Shown: positions 9,854-19,939, numbered from the stretch's first letter. The stretch is 64,000 bases of DNA from Paenibacillus sp. JJ-223 (GCF_927798175.1 NZ_CAKMMP010000025.1:1-64000); one strand, 5' to 3'. The notes: generated by a model not told the origin, from the letters alone. Made by a program: numbers and translations.

Positions 9854-10429
9854 CTATGCCTTGACCTGACCTGCCAGGAAATTACGCAGCATTTGGTGCC
9901 CATGATCCGTAATGATCGACTCCGGATGGAACTGTACACCTTCGATCGCATATTCCTTATGACGCAGGCCCATAATTTCGCCTTCGGCGGTTTCTGCCGT
10001 GATTTCCAAACAATCCGGCAAACTGCTGCGCTCAACGATCAAGGAATGATAACGCGTTGCCGTAAACGGAGATGGCAATCCGGCAAACACGGACGTGCCG
10101 TTATGGAACATCTCCGACGTTTTGCCATGCATCATGCGCTCTGCGCGAATGACATTGCCGCCAAACGCCTGTCCGATGGATTGATGGCCCAGGCATACGC
10201 CAAAGATCGGGATGCGGCCTTTGAAATGTTCAATAACGGCCAAGCTGATTCCCGCTTCATTCGGCGTACAAGGGCCGGGAGAGATCAAAATGTGATCCGG
10301 GGCGAGTGTCTCAATGCCTTCCAGATCAATCTCGTCATTGCGTCTTACTTCGACGGTTTCCCCCAATTCGCCCAAATATTGAACCAAGTTGTAGGTAAAA
10401 GAATCATAATTATCGATAACCAGGATCAT
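9854..10429 (-). CDS. pabA: Glutamine amidotransferase subunit of aminodeoxychorismate/anthranilate synthase
   Basis: A 191-residue class I glutamine amidotransferase that supplies ammonia to PabB. It begins [19 protein letters not shown]. The catalytic Cys is in GVCLGHQ, and the His-Glu pair is in VQFHPESI. The ATG at 10429 follows AGGAG by eight bases. The open frame extends 45 codons upstream but without conserved sequence. In Bacillus this subunit also serves tryptophan synthesis (trpG); no separate trp genes are visible here. Confidence 0.96.
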   Translation of the reverse strand: MILVIDNYDSFTYNLVQYLGELGETVEVRRNDEIDLEGIETLAPDHILISPGPCTPNEAGISLAVIEHFKGRIPIFGVCLGHQSIGQAFGGNVIRAERMMHGKTSEMFHNGTSVFAGLPSPFTATRYHSLIVERSSLPDCLEITAETAEGEIMGLRHKEYAIEGVQFHPESIITDHGHQMLRNFLAGQVKA

Positions 10430-10472
10430 CGCTCGTGCTCCTCCTCTTCCGTCCTGCTTGAAGACGGCTCTC

Positions 10473-12107
10473 TTATTGGGCCCGGACCGGCTCAGCCTGC
10501 CCGGACTGCTTCTCTGTGGAATCGGTATGTTCCACCAATGCTCTGCTCTGAATCTCTTCTTCACTGTGCTTCACGGCTTTAATCATCGCTCTGGCTTTGT
10601 TGCGGCACTCTCTGTATTCTCGGTAAGGGTCGGAATCGATCACGATGCCCGCCCCGGCCTGGACGTAACCCACGCCATCCTTGACGGCAAGCGTCCGGAT
10701 GACAATATTCAATTCCATGTTTCCACTGAAGTCTATCCAGCCAATCGAGCCCGTGTAGGGCCCGCGGCGAACAGGCTCCAGCTCCTCGATGATTTCCATC
10801 GTTCGCACCTTCGGCGCGCCGGTAATGGTGCCTCCAGGAAATGTAGCTGCGATGACATCGTACACCGATAATCCCTCGGCCAGCATTCCCTCCACTTGGG
10901 AGACAAGATGCATGACGTGCGAATATCTCTCGATCGTCATCAACTCCGGAACACGCACCGAACCGTAAGCGGCAATCCGGCCGATATCGTTTCGTTCCAG
11001 ATCGACCAGCATAATGTGCTCGGCCCGTTCCTTTTCGCTGTTCAACAGCTCCGCAGCCATCGCCTCGTCCTCAGCCTGGTCCCGGCCCCTTCGCCTTGTT
11101 CCCGCAATAGGACGTGCGCTTACCTTGCCCTGATCGACCTTGACGAGCAGCTCAGGCGATCCGCAGACGAGTTGAAATTCCGGACTGCGCAGCAGGCCCA
11201 TGTATGGAGACGGGTTGACGATCCGCAGCCATTCATAGATATCTTCAGCCGAAGACTGCAATCCTTTTTGTTGACGCAGGGACAGATTCACCTGAAATAC
11301 GTCGCCCTGCCTGATGTACTCCTGCACCCGCTGTACCGCATTTTCGAAATCCTGCCGCGGAAACGGGGTTTGCCAACCTTCCGTTTCCGCGTCCGCCGGT
11401 TCGTTCTGCTGCACGGCCCACCGCTGCCTGCGTTGATCCAAAATCCGCTGCTGCTCGTCCGACTTCGCCGCATCCATCATCTGCGACCACTGTCGCTGCA
11501 TCGCTTTTGCACGGCCTTCCGCCTTTTCAAACGCAGCGCGAAGGCCGCTGTCATTCGCTTCCGGCTGTACAGGCGCCGGCACATGGATCATGCAATAAAG
11601 CGCACCAGACTCATGATCGTAGGCCCACAACTCTTCGAAACGCATCCACCAGTAATCCGGCAATGCCGGATCATCCTTCGCTAGTGCAGGCAGTTTCTCC
11701 AGCGAGCGGGCCACGTCATAACTTAGATAGCCTGCACATCCGCCAGCGAAGCCGGGTACTCCCTCTACTCGGGGAGCGCGATAGGGCTGTGCCCAACGCT
11801 GCAGAACCTCCAGCGGCTTACCCTGATCATTTCGCCGCTCTCCACTGGCCAGCTCCTCGATTACGGCTTCGCTTCCTTTTCCCGAAATCACCGATACCGG
11901 GTGCAGTCCCACAAACGTATAGCGTCCACCCTTGCCGTTCTCCAAAACCATGGCATGAGGAGCGGCCTGCTGCCACGCTTCAGCCCACGTCGGCGGCAAA
12001 CCGCCATGCTTCGTGCCACCGTCCGACCGAATGATATAAGGCAGCATCGTCCAGTCCTGAACGGCCCACTCCATCCAATCGGCGTATGTTGTCATCAGCT
12101 CTGTCAT
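10473..12107 (-). CDS. pabB: Aminodeoxychorismate synthase component I
   Basis: A 544-residue chorismate-binding enzyme. Its N-terminal anthranilate-synthase-I-like region is followed by the catalytic domain with [38 protein letters not shown] split as SPELLV and [23 protein letters not shown], and [20 protein letters not shown]. The PIAGT motif favours PabB/TrpE activity generally, and the pabA-pabC-fol context assigns it to folate. The start is ATG 12107, about 13 bases after GGAGG. The 38 upstream codons cross the cysK terminator and are excluded. Confidence 0.95.
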   Translation of the reverse strand: MTELMTTYADWMEWAVQDWTMLPYIIRSDGGTKHGGLPPTWAEAWQQAAPHAMVLENGKGGRYTFVGLHPVSVISGKGSEAVIEELASGERRNDQGKPLEVLQRWAQPYRAPRVEGVPGFAGGCAGYLSYDVARSLEKLPALAKDDPALPDYWWMRFEELWAYDHESGALYCMIHVPAPVQPEANDSGLRAAFEKAEGRAKAMQRQWSQMMDAAKSDEQQRILDQRRQRWAVQQNEPADAETEGWQTPFPRQDFENAVQRVQEYIRQGDVFQVNLSLRQQKGLQSSAEDIYEWLRIVNPSPYMGLLRSPEFQLVCGSPELLVKVDQGKVSARPIAGTRRRGRDQAEDEAMAAELLNSEKERAEHIMLVDLERNDIGRIAAYGSVRVPELMTIERYSHVMHLVSQVEGMLAEGLSVYDVIAATFPGGTITGAPKVRTMEIIEELEPVRRGPYTGSIGWIDFSGNMELNIVIRTLAVKDGVGYVQAGAGIVIDSDPYREYRECRNKARAMIKAVKHSEEEIQSRALVEHTDSTEKQSGQAEPVRAQ

Positions 12108-12151
12108 CGCGGTTTGCCGCCCTCCATCTGTCGCAAGTTCTATTGTTTGAT

Positions 12152-12180
12152 AGTATACTAAAGCGCCGACCCTTTTAAAA
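12152..12180 (-). promoter_or_regulatory. Probable promoter of the pab-fol operon
   Basis: Minus-strand -10 TATACT (12152-12157) with a poor -35 TTTTAA 17 bp upstream. It lies between the cysK terminator and pabB. Confidence 0.4.
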
Positions 12181-12190
12181 GCATCCAGAC

Positions 12191-12226
12191 AAAAAATCCC
12201 CCACACCCGATACACGGGCATGGAGG
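12191..12226 (-). terminator. Terminator of cysK
   Basis: On the minus strand CCTCCATGCCCG pairs with CGGGTGTGGGGG (plus 12198-12226, loop of five), followed by ATTTTTTG. Confidence 0.85.
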
Positions 12227-12245
12227 ATCGATCCAGCGCATAAAA

Positions 12246-13184
12246 TTAAGCTTCGAAGTTGTACAATGGCGTACTGAGGTAACGTTCACCGTTACTTGGC
12301 ACGATCACGACAACGCGTTTGCCTGCCCCAAGCTGCTTGGCTACCTGCAAGCCGGCACGAATGGCCGCACCGGAGGAAATACCGGAAAGGATGCCCTCTT
12401 CCTTGGCCACCTGGCGGGCAGTTTCGAATGCATCATCGTTCTCGATGTGAATGATCTCGTCATACACTTCTTGGTTAAGGATTTCAGGAATAAAGTTCGC
12501 GCCAATTCCTTGGATTTTATGTGGTCCCGGTTTGCCGCCGGCAAGAATTGGAGATGCTGCCGGTTCAACCGCGTATACTTTCACCGATGGGAACGCTTCT
12601 TTAAGCACTTCGCCTGCACCCGTAATCGTTCCTCCCGTACCGATGCCCGCAACGAATGCATCCAATGTGCCTCCGATGGATTCGATGGCCTCCACGATTT
12701 CCGGACCTGTCGTTTCACGGTGAATTTTTACGTTCGCCTCATTCTTGAATTGTTCTGCCATAAAGTATGTCGGATTGGCTTTCTGCAGTTCTTCCGCCTT
12801 CTTAACGGCCCCGTTCATGCCCTCGGACCCTGGCGTCAGCACCAGTTCGGCTCCGTATGCGCGCAGCAGGTTGCGGCGCTCCAAACTCATCGTTTCAGGC
12901 ATGACGATCACTGCCTTGTAACCTTTGGCTGCGGCAACCATGGCCAAACCGATCCCGGTGTTCCCGCTGGTTGCTTCAATAATGGTGTCGCCCGGCTTCA
13001 GCTTGCCTTCCTTTTCCGCTTCTTCCACGATGCTAACGGCAATGCGGTCTTTAACGCTGGAGCCAGGGTTTTGGTACTCCAGTTTCACGAATACTTCGGC
13101 ACTGCCCTCCGGAACGATGCGGTTCAAACGCACAAGAGGAGTTCCCCCGATCAATTCTGTTACGTTATTAACGACTTTAGCCAT
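12246..13184 (-). CDS. cysK: Cysteine synthase A (O-acetylserine sulfhydrylase)
   Basis: A 312-residue PLP enzyme that makes cysteine from O-acetylserine and sulfide. The cofactor lysine is in [10 protein letters not shown] near residue 40. [17 protein letters not shown] binds the substrate carboxylate, and [15 protein letters not shown] binds the cofactor phosphate. Length is normal. The start follows AAGGAGG by nine bases. In B. subtilis this protein also acts as the partner of the CymR repressor. It has its own promoter and a leader of about 225 bases. Confidence 0.97.
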   Translation of the reverse strand: MAKVVNNVTELIGGTPLVRLNRIVPEGSAEVFVKLEYQNPGSSVKDRIAVSIVEEAEKEGKLKPGDTIIEATSGNTGIGLAMVAAAKGYKAVIVMPETMSLERRNLLRAYGAELVLTPGSEGMNGAVKKAEELQKANPTYFMAEQFKNEANVKIHRETTGPEIVEAIESIGGTLDAFVAGIGTGGTITGAGEVLKEAFPSVKVYAVEPAASPILAGGKPGPHKIQGIGANFIPEILNQEVYDEIIHIENDDAFETARQVAKEEGILSGISSGAAIRAGLQVAKQLGAGKRVVVIVPSNGERYLSTPLYNFEA

Positions 13185-13408
13185 ATGAATGCCCTCCTTA
13201 GGTTGGATGAGTAAATCTTGGTCCTGCGGGACCCTTCTGCGGCTGAACCAGCCTCTGGTTGCTGTATAGAAGAACCGCGGAAACCCCTTGCTTCATATTC
13301 ATCCTGTCAACGACAACGCATTGGCAGGCCAGGTCTCCGAAGGTTTCTTTTCAAAAAGTATATAAGCACAAATCATGTTTAATCCGAGTAAAAAAGTAGG
13401 TATTTGCT
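13185..13408 (-). other. Long 5' leader of cysK
   Basis: About 225 untranslated bases separate the predicted start of transcription from the cysK start. Small hairpins are visible, such as AACCAG-AGG-CTGGTT and GGTCC-CGCA-GGACC close to the ribosome site. I looked for a T-box or S-box core and did not find a convincing one. Confidence 0.45.
13378..13405 (-). promoter_or_regulatory. Possible CymR-type operator at the cysK start of transcription
   Basis: The minus-strand sequence AAATACC, 13 bases, GGATTAAA resembles the B. subtilis CymR consensus (CC and GG half-sites 12 bases apart) but is one base off in spacing. It covers about +4 to +30. Confidence 0.3.
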
Positions 13409-13414
13409 ATTTTC

Positions 13415-13443
13415 ATCTTATCAACGTTACACCTTATTGTCAA
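13415..13443 (-). promoter_or_regulatory. Sigma-A promoter of cysK
   Basis: Minus-strand TTGACA (13438-13443), 17 bp, TAAGAT (13415-13420). The -35 lies close to the T-tract of the upstream gene's terminator. Confidence 0.8.
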
Positions 13444-13451
13444 TATGAGTG

Positions 13452-13498
13452 CCAAAAAAAATACTCTTTCCATGGGCATTTGGGCCCACAAAAAGAGT
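13452..13498 (-). terminator. Terminator of the PrsA-like isomerase gene
   Basis: On the minus strand ACTCTTT pairs with AAAGAGT, with an inner GTGGGC/GCCCAT stem, followed by ATTTTTTTT. Confidence 0.85.
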
Positions 13499-13547
13499 CT
13501 ATTTATCACAATGCTGTCGGCAGGCTGCAACGGGGAAGAGTCAGGCT

Positions 13548-14498
13548 TCACGAAGCCGGAATTTCGGCAATGATGACCGCTTCGTATTTGTCGCGCAGTC
13601 TCTCTTCCACTTCGGAAAGGGGATCTGCCTGACTTAATGCGAGCTGCATGCGGATCTCTTCAACGATCTCCTCGTCCGAAGGAACTTCTTTTTCTTTTCG
13701 GTCATTCATTTTGAGGATCGCATACCCTTCTTCCACCGGAATGGGACCTGCGATTTCGCCTTTTTGCATATGCTCGGCCCGGTTCATGATCGCTTCAGGC
13801 TGAAAGGGATCAGTTCGTTCGATCCAACCCAATCGCCCGCCGGAGTCGCGCGAGTAACTGTCGATCGATTCCGTTCGCGCGGTTTCTTCAAAGTCGGTGC
13901 CCTTTTTCAATGCATCCACCAAATCCTCGGCATATTGCCTGTCCTTGACCACGATAAGAGATAGATCGTATTTCTCGGGTGTCACGAAATCTTCCTCATG
14001 TTTGCTCCGGTAGTCCTCAATGTCCGATTCCCTCACCTGGATGCCGATCGTTGCGATCTTTTCCAGCAGCAGCTTGTAGCCTGCCTCTAATTCCAGTTCT
14101 TCTTTGGTCAGGCCCAGTTGGGACTGCATCTCGTCAAAATACGCCTGCACCGAGTCGTATCCTTCCATCGCCGCGTTAAGTTCCCGACTAATTTCACGAG
14201 GGGTTACCGTCAGATTGCGGTTGAGCGCTTCGGCATACACCGCTTTGCGATTCAACATCTGAATCAGCAATTCGTTTCCGTAACGTCGCTTCAGCGCATC
14301 CGTCCATTCCTTGTCGGTAATCACTTCCCCATTGATTGTTGCAATGACATTGCCATCTCCCCGTCCGTTCTCGCCGGATGCATCCGCGTCTTCGCGTTGT
14401 GGCCTGAGGCCCTGCATAACCATCATGGTCCCCATCACCACCATGCCGAGCGTCAAGACAACTACCGCCGTCCACAACCCTTTTTCCTGACTTGTCAT
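13548..14498 (-). CDS. yacD: Membrane-anchored peptidyl-prolyl isomerase, PrsA/SurA-like (YacD-like)
   Basis: A 316-residue protein with one N-terminal membrane anchor (WTAVVVLTLGMVVMGTMMVM) and no lipobox. An acidic linker, a SurA-type helical chaperone region (residues 55-165) and a parvulin domain follow; the parvulin domain includes DSGGRLGWIERTDPF and GPIPVEEGYAILKM (about 165-270). It is expected outside the membrane, helping exported proteins fold. It sits between hslO and cysK, exactly as B. subtilis yacD does. Substrates are unknown. Confidence 0.85.
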   Translation of the reverse strand: MTSQEKGLWTAVVVLTLGMVVMGTMMVMQGLRPQREDADASGENGRGDGNVIATINGEVITDKEWTDALKRRYGNELLIQMLNRKAVYAEALNRNLTVTPREISRELNAAMEGYDSVQAYFDEMQSQLGLTKEELELEAGYKLLLEKIATIGIQVRESDIEDYRSKHEEDFVTPEKYDLSLIVVKDRQYAEDLVDALKKGTDFEETARTESIDSYSRDSGGRLGWIERTDPFQPEAIMNRAEHMQKGEIAGPIPVEEGYAILKMNDRKEKEVPSDEEIVEEIRMQLALSQADPLSEVEERLRDKYEAVIIAEIPAS

Positions 14499-14516
14499 TG
14501 CGTGCCCCCGCCCGAA

Positions 14517-15407
14517 TCAGCTCTTGGCTTGTTCTAGAATGCTCTCGAGCTGTTCGCGATCAAATTGGTAAGCTTCGTTGCAAAATTGGCAAACCACTTC
14601 CGCTTTGCCATCTTCTTCGATCAATTGCTCCATCTCGGATTGCCCAAGACTAATCAGCGTTTTTTCCACGCGCTCACGTGAGCACTCGCAACGGAAATGA
14701 ATGTCCATGCCATCCATAATACGCACGTCCGGAAGCACCTGGCGAAGCAGTTCCTCCAGCTCCATTCCTTGCTCCAGCAAAGTGGTTACCGGGGACAACT
14801 CGCCAAGGGATGTTTCAATCGCTGAGATCTCGTCATCGCTCAATCCTGGCAGCAATTGTACGATAAATCCGCCAGCGACGATGACCGAGCTATCCTGATC
14901 GACCAGCACACCCAAACCAACCGCAGAGGGCGTCTGCTCGGAAGTTGCGAAATAGTAGGTAAAATCTTCGGCAAGCTCGCCGGAAATGATCGGCACGCTG
15001 CCGCGGTAAGGCTCCTTCAATCCAAGGTCCTTGGTAATATGAAGGAATCCTTCCGTACCAACCGCTCCCGCAACATCGAGCTTTCCTTTGCTGTTGCTTG
15101 GCAGATGCACATGCGGATTGTGTACATATCCGCGCACTTCGCCCTTGGCGTTGGCATCGGCAACAATCTGGCCGATCGGCCCGTTTCCTTTGATCTGAAC
15201 CGTCAGCTTCTCCTCGCCCTTCAGCATGGCGCCCATCATGGCCGCAGCCGTTGCCGTGCGTCCCATCGCTGCCGTGGCTGTAGGGAACGTATCGTGTCTT
15301 CGGCGCAATTCTTCTACCAACGCCGTCGTTTGAACGGCGAAGGCTCTGACCCGTCCCTCCATGGCCGTCCCACGAATCAGCCGGTCTTGCTTGTGGTTGT
15401 TTTCCAA
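14517..15407 (-). CDS. hslO: Hsp33 redox-regulated chaperone
   Basis: A 296-residue cytoplasmic holdase activated by oxidation. The N-terminal folding domain has GRVRAFAVQTTALVEELRRR. The C-terminal redox switch carries four cysteines as CEC (about residue 235) and CQFC (about 268), which bind zinc when reduced. I chose TTG at 15407 because AAGGGGG lies nine bases before it and the length then matches the family. The longer open frame begins in noncoding-looking sequence. It is followed by the PrsA-like gene 18 bases later. Confidence 0.95.
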   Translation of the reverse strand: MENNHKQDRLIRGTAMEGRVRAFAVQTTALVEELRRRHDTFPTATAAMGRTATAAAMMGAMLKGEEKLTVQIKGNGPIGQIVADANAKGEVRGYVHNPHVHLPSNSKGKLDVAGAVGTEGFLHITKDLGLKEPYRGSVPIISGELAEDFTYYFATSEQTPSAVGLGVLVDQDSSVIVAGGFIVQLLPGLSDDEISAIETSLGELSPVTTLLEQGMELEELLRQVLPDVRIMDGMDIHFRCECSRERVEKTLISLGQSEMEQLIEEDGKAEVVCQFCNEAYQFDREQLESILEQAKS

Positions 15408-15431
15408 GCTTTTCAGCCCCCTTAGTTGTTT

Positions 15432-15450
15432 CATCATCATATCGATGATG
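15432..15450. repeat. Palindrome upstream of hslO
   Basis: CATCATC, five bases, GATGATG: a perfect 7-bp inverted repeat 25 bases upstream of the hslO start. It could be an operator or an mRNA hairpin. Confidence 0.4.
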
Positions 15451-15572
15451 TTTAAATTATTTAATGAACCCGATTTCAATCCAATGATAAAGAGAAAAAG
15501 CTCCTGCAAGCGACAGAAAAGACGGCCCGTACTTCAGACTGTCCACCAGCCCGCTGTCTGCCGTCCTTATCC

Positions 15573-16343
15573 TTACCTTTCCCGGTTCCGTTCATAAATG
15601 ATACGCAGCCCTTCCAGTGTAAGCAGCGGATCAACCTTCTCGATGCTGCGAGTCTCCTCGGCAATCAGTGATGCCAATCCCCCTGTTGCGATCACCGTCG
15701 GCTTCGCGTCCATCTCTGCGCAGATGCGTTCCACGATGCCGTCGACCTGGCCGGCATATCCGTAAATAATGCCTGATTGCATGGCATGTACGGTGTTGCG
15801 GCCAATAACCTTTTTGGGCTTTTCCAATTCGATGCGCGGCAGCTTCGAAGCCCGTTCATACAGCGCCTCGGTGGCGATATGAATGCCAGGCACGATCGCT
15901 CCGCCGAGATAATGGCCTTTCTCGTCAATGCAGTCGAAGGTCGTTGCCGTCCCAAAATCGACAACAACGAGCGGTCCGCCATATTTGGCGGTGGCAGCCA
16001 CGGCATTAACGATCCGATCGGCGCCTACCTCGCGCGGATTTTCATATCGCAGATTCAGGCCGGTTTTGATACCGGGCCCAACCAGCATCGGCTTTTGGCC
16101 GATGTATTTTTCACACATCGTTTCAATCACGTTCACCAGCGGCGGAACCACCGATGAAATGATCACGCCTTCAATGTCTCGGGCAGACATGCCGGACATA
16201 TGAAATAAATTATAAATCAATACGCCGTATTCATCCACTGTCGACTGGCGTGAGGTACTCAAGCGAAAATGATGGAGCAGCTCCCGTCCCCGGTATACCC
16301 CAAGCACGATATTGCTGTTGCCCACGTCCACAACAAGAATCAA
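15573..16343 (-). CDS. coaX: Type III pantothenate kinase
   Basis: A 256-residue kinase of the ASKHA fold that phosphorylates pantothenate in the first step of coenzyme A synthesis. It has [17 protein letters not shown] at the N-terminus, [11 protein letters not shown] near residue 105 and the catalytic aspartate segment [14 protein letters not shown]. It starts with TTG, 11 bases after AAGGAGG, and the nadC stop lies inside that spacer. ftsH-coaX-hslO order is conserved in Bacillus; here nadABC is inserted before coaX. Confidence 0.95.
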   Translation of the reverse strand: MILVVDVGNSNIVLGVYRGRELLHHFRLSTSRQSTVDEYGVLIYNLFHMSGMSARDIEGVIISSVVPPLVNVIETMCEKYIGQKPMLVGPGIKTGLNLRYENPREVGADRIVNAVAATAKYGGPLVVVDFGTATTFDCIDEKGHYLGGAIVPGIHIATEALYERASKLPRIELEKPKKVIGRNTVHAMQSGIIYGYAGQVDGIVERICAEMDAKPTVIATGGLASLIAEETRSIEKVDPLLTLEGLRIIYERNRER

Positions 16344-16349
16344 AGAGGT

Positions 16350-17216
16350 TCACCCCTCCTTCTTTTCGTTTAAATCCAGGCTGATATCGAGGCTCTCGAA
16401 AGAATAGGTTAACCTGCCTACCGAAATTACATCCACACCCGTCTCGGCAATTCCTCGGATCGTCTCCAAAGATACATTTCCTGAAGCCTCCACCTTAACA
16501 TGTGGGGCCTGCTCACGAATGACGGCGACGGCTTCACGCATCAGGCCGGGCTGCATGTTGTCGAGCATGATGATGTCCGCGCCGGCCTGCAGCGCTTCCT
16601 GCACCTGTTCCAGATTCTCCGTCTCTACTTCAATGGTCATTGTATGCGGAATAGCCATTCTTGCCCGTTTGACCGCTTGAGTGATACCGCCTGCACCTTT
16701 AATATGATTGTCTTTGATCATGACTGCATCATAGAGGCCAAACCGATGATTCGCTCCCCCGCCGACGCGTACGGCATACTTCTCCAGCATGCGGTGGCCC
16801 GGCGTCGTTTTGCGCGTATCCACCAATCGGGTTGGCAACCCTTCCAATGCGTCCACATACATACGCGTGCGGGTCGCAATGCCGGACATGCGTTGGAGCA
16901 GATTCAAGGCAAGTCGCTCTCCCGTCAGCAGACGATGCGTACTGCCCTCCACCTCGGCTAAAATCGTTCCACGTGTAACACGATCGCCATCTTTCACTTT
17001 GGCGGCAAAAGAAAGCGTTCGGTCCACCTCGCGGAAAACAAGCTCGGCTACATGGATTCCGGCAACGATACCATCGTCCTTGGCATGGATCACCGCTTTG
17101 GATTGATGACCTTCCGGGATCGTTACAGTTGTCGTTACATCACCCGAACCGACATCTTCGCGAAGCCAGCCCTTAATCGATTCAATCAGTGCTTCATTAT
17201 ATCCATCGAGTATCAT
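16350..17216 (-). CDS. nadC: Nicotinate-nucleotide diphosphorylase (carboxylating)
   Basis: A 288-residue quinolinate phosphoribosyltransferase that makes nicotinate mononucleotide. It shows EDVGSGDVTT near the N-terminus, GERLALNLLQRMSGIAT with substrate-binding Arg, and DTRKTTPGHRMLEKYAVRVG split as DTRKTTPG and EKYAVRVGGG. VEASGNVSLETI is near the end. The ATG at 17216 overlaps the nadB stop and follows GGAGG by ten bases; 19 upstream in-frame codons lie inside nadB. It ends six bases before coaX. Confidence 0.97.
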   Translation of the reverse strand: MILDGYNEALIESIKGWLREDVGSGDVTTTVTIPEGHQSKAVIHAKDDGIVAGIHVAELVFREVDRTLSFAAKVKDGDRVTRGTILAEVEGSTHRLLTGERLALNLLQRMSGIATRTRMYVDALEGLPTRLVDTRKTTPGHRMLEKYAVRVGGGANHRFGLYDAVMIKDNHIKGAGGITQAVKRARMAIPHTMTIEVETENLEQVQEALQAGADIIMLDNMQPGLMREAVAVIREQAPHVKVEASGNVSLETIRGIAETGVDVISVGRLTYSFESLDISLDLNEKKEG

Positions 17217-18850
17217 GACATCAATTCCTCCACGATCGCTTGTTCCCGCTGCTGCAGGCTGTGTCTCTGCCAAACCGCGTCATTACGTTCGGGGTAATCC
17301 TCACGATAATGAGCTCCCCGGCTCTCCTGCCGGTGCAAGGCTCCGCTTGTCACCAGCCAGGCACATGTCAGCAGGTTTGCATATTCCATTTCCTCAACTT
17401 GCTCAAGCTCCTGTTCAAAAAAGGCCATCTCCTGCTTCAACTTCTCGGAGGCTTCGCGCAATCCGTTCAGGTTACGCCGCAATCCGACTTGTCTTACCAT
17501 TAGCTTCTGTAACCGTAGACGCCGCTCGGAAACAGGTTTTTGATCTAACGTTATCCGGTTGACTCTTGGATCAGGGTTCCCGATGAAACTTGTTTTCGAA
17601 TGGTTTTTCTCCTGTGCAGTTAACGGAGGCAGCTGAGAAATCCGTTCGACGATGCGGCTTCCGAACACGATCGCTTCGGACAATGAATTGCTGGCCAGAC
17701 GGTTTGCACCATGCACGCCTGTGGACGAGACTTCCCCGCAAGCGAACAATCTTGAAATGCTGCTCTCCCCGTTCATATCCGTCTTCACGCCACCCATCAT
17801 GTAATGGGCCGCAGGAGCGACGGGTATCCAATCGGATGTCAAATCAAGTCCGTAACGCATGCAGGTTTCATAAATGGTTGGAAAACGGTGTTTGACCATC
17901 TCTGCCGATTCATGCGTAATGTCCAGATAAACAAACGTGCTGTTCGTAGCTTCCATCTCGCTAATGATCGCCCTTGCTACGATATCGCGCGGTGCAAGCT
18001 CCAGCTGCGCATGATACCGCGCCATGAACCGTTCGCCCTTCACGTTGCGCAGATACGCGCCCTCGCCGCGAACCGCTTCGGAGATCAGGAATCTCGGGGC
18101 ATCGGGATAACAGAGCGAGGTTGGATGAAACTGAATGAACTCCATATCACGAACGACGGCGCCAGCACGATACGCCATAGCTACCCCGTCGGCTGTCGCT
18201 ACTTCCGGGTTCGTTGTGTATCTATACAGCTGCCCCGCCCCGCCTGAGCAGAGCACTGTGGCCTTTGCCTTCACAAATACTCTTGTTCCATCAGGCTTTT
18301 GCACAAGCACGCCTCTACACTCGCCATCCCCGGTTATCAAGTCGATGACGAAGTGTTCATCCCAAACGTCGATGCCGGGATGCTCGCTCACTTCAACGGC
18401 CAGCGCACGCACGATTTCGTAGCCTGTCGCATCTCCGTTTGCATGCAGTATGCGGCGGTGGCTATGCGCGCCCTCCTGTGTCAGTGCCAGCTCGCCGTCC
18501 TCGAGATCGAACAAGGTGCCCAGGCGGATCAGTTCCTTGACTCCGTCGGGCCCTTCATTTACCAAAGCTTCCACCGCTTCAGGACGACAAAGCCCGGCCC
18601 CGGCCACCATCGTGTCCTGCAGGTGGTATGCCGGCGAATCGTCCTCAGCAATCACCGCGGCGATGCCTCCCTGAGCATAACGGGTATTGCTTTCGAGCAA
18701 CGATTTCTTCGTAATCATGAGTACGCGGTTCTGCGCGCTCGCCTTGATGGCCGTAAACAAACCTGCGATGCCCGATCCAATCACCAGCACATCCGTTTCA
18801 TGCACCGGCAGCAGGGATATATCAAAATCTACTACATATTGCGGTATCAT
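17213..18850 (-). CDS. nadB: L-aspartate oxidase
   Basis: A 545-residue FAD enzyme that oxidises aspartate to iminoaspartate for NAD synthesis. The N-terminal dinucleotide fold has DVLVIGSGIAGLFTAI. NTRYAQGGIAAVI, HRRILHANGDATG and the fumarate-reductase-like MEFIQFHPTSL and EAVRGEGAYLRN segments follow. A capping and helical C-terminal domain starts near residue 400. The best start is ATG 18850, preceded by AGGTGA; a GTG three codons earlier overlaps that site. It lies 35 bases after nadA and overlaps nadC by four bases. Confidence 0.97.
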   Translation of the reverse strand: MIPQYVVDFDISLLPVHETDVLVIGSGIAGLFTAIKASAQNRVLMITKKSLLESNTRYAQGGIAAVIAEDDSPAYHLQDTMVAGAGLCRPEAVEALVNEGPDGVKELIRLGTLFDLEDGELALTQEGAHSHRRILHANGDATGYEIVRALAVEVSEHPGIDVWDEHFVIDLITGDGECRGVLVQKPDGTRVFVKAKATVLCSGGAGQLYRYTTNPEVATADGVAMAYRAGAVVRDMEFIQFHPTSLCYPDAPRFLISEAVRGEGAYLRNVKGERFMARYHAQLELAPRDIVARAIISEMEATNSTFVYLDITHESAEMVKHRFPTIYETCMRYGLDLTSDWIPVAPAAHYMMGGVKTDMNGESSISRLFACGEVSSTGVHGANRLASNSLSEAIVFGSRIVERISQLPPLTAQEKNHSKTSFIGNPDPRVNRITLDQKPVSERRLRLQKLMVRQVGLRRNLNGLREASEKLKQEMAFFEQELEQVEEMEYANLLTCAWLVTSGALHRQESRGAHYREDYPERNDAVWQRHSLQQREQAIVEELMS

Positions 18851-18885
18851 GTTATTCACCTGTCTTGGAGCAAGAGTAGCGCACG

Positions 18886-19824
18886 CTACTTCACGAGTAA
18901 CATGCGCTCTAGCGATTCTCTGGCTTTATCGGCAACGGCCGGCGGTACGTAAATTTGCGGTTTCATCGTTTCCAGGCATTTCACCAGTTTCTTCAGGTTG
19001 TTGACCTTCATGTTTGGACATACGAGGAATTTGGTCGCGAAATGAAATTGTTTATCCGGGCTGTCCAAACGAAGCTGGTAGCCTGTTCCGTCTTCGGTTC
19101 CTACGATGAATTCTTTGGCCGTAGAATTTTTGCAATATTCCAGAATGGCCGTTGTGCTGCCTACGAAATCCCCCATGGCCACTACTTCCGGGCGGCATTC
19201 CGGATGCACGACAAATTCGGCGTTCGGATACTTGGCTTTCATCTCCACAACATCTTTTACAGTCAGCATGTCATGTGTGTTGCAGTAACCTTCCCAAATA
19301 ATCATTTTCTTGTCCGTGTGCTGCTGCACATAATGGCCCAGATTTTTGTCCGGCACCCAGATGATTTCGTCAGAATCGACAGATTGAATGACTCTGACCG
19401 CATTGGCTGATGTACAGCAAATATCGGTTTCTGCCTTGATTTCGGCGGAAGAGTTGATGTAAGTAACAACCTTGGCATTCGGATGCTGTGCTTTCAGCTT
19501 TCGCAATCCGTCCACATTCACCATATCTGCCATCGGGCAGCCGGCACGTTCGTCCGGGATGATAACCGTTTTGTTCGGCGCCAAAATCTTAGCGCTCTCC
19601 CCCATGAAGTGTACGCCGCAAAAAACAATGACATCGGCATCCGTCTGCGCTGCCTTCTGGGCAAGCAAGAACGAATCCCCACGAAAATCGGCGACCTCCT
19701 GCACCTCGTCACGTTGATAATAATGGGCAAGAATAATGGCGTTACGTTCTTTTTTCAACTGCAGCAGCCGCTCCCGCAGCTCCCGATTCATCTCAGCCTT
19801 GCGCTCTAATGCCAGAGCTTCCAC
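18886..19824 (-). CDS. nadA: Quinolinate synthase A
   Basis: A 312-residue enzyme that condenses iminoaspartate with dihydroxyacetone phosphate, using a [4Fe-4S] cluster. Candidate cluster cysteines lie in FCGVHFMGES, ICCTSANA and LVCPNMK. NAIILAHYYQRDEVQEVADF is the substrate loop. It starts with GTG, eight bases after AAGGAGAG. It is the first gene of a nadA-nadB-nadC-coaX run, which pairs NAD and CoA synthesis. Confidence 0.97.
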   Translation of the reverse strand: MEALALERKAEMNRELRERLLQLKKERNAIILAHYYQRDEVQEVADFRGDSFLLAQKAAQTDADVIVFCGVHFMGESAKILAPNKTVIIPDERAGCPMADMVNVDGLRKLKAQHPNAKVVTYINSSAEIKAETDICCTSANAVRVIQSVDSDEIIWVPDKNLGHYVQQHTDKKMIIWEGYCNTHDMLTVKDVVEMKAKYPNAEFVVHPECRPEVVAMGDFVGSTTAILEYCKNSTAKEFIVGTEDGTGYQLRLDSPDKQFHFATKFLVCPNMKVNNLKKLVKCLETMKPQIYVPPAVADKARESLERMLLVK

Positions 19825-19847
19825 CTGCGATCCTCTCCTTTATCAGG

Positions 19848-19864
19848 ACAGCGCATAGCGCTGT
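19848..19864 (-). other. Hairpin just upstream of the nadA ribosome site
   Basis: ACAGCGC, ATA, GCGCTGT: a perfect 7-bp stem ending eight bases before AAGGAGAG. It could affect translation of nadA. Confidence 0.4.
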
Positions 19865-19874
19865 GTTGTATAAG

Positions 19875-19939
19875 GTTGTGTACCGTAATTTTCGCTTGAG
19901 AAACGAATCACAAGCGGTTTAACACCTAATGTACACAAC
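19875..19939. promoter_or_regulatory. Inverted repeat across the nadA promoter
   Basis: GTTGTGTAC (19875-19883) and GTACACAAC (19931-19939) are perfect 9-bp inverted arms. The right arm overlaps the -10 element. It is a candidate NAD-synthesis repressor (NiaR-like) site, but I cannot confirm the family motif. Confidence 0.4.

Noticed and set aside
13185-13408. T-box riboswitch in the cysK leader
   Set aside because: Some GGGT...CCGC-like strings occur, but there is no proper T-box core, specifier loop or terminator/antiterminator pair.
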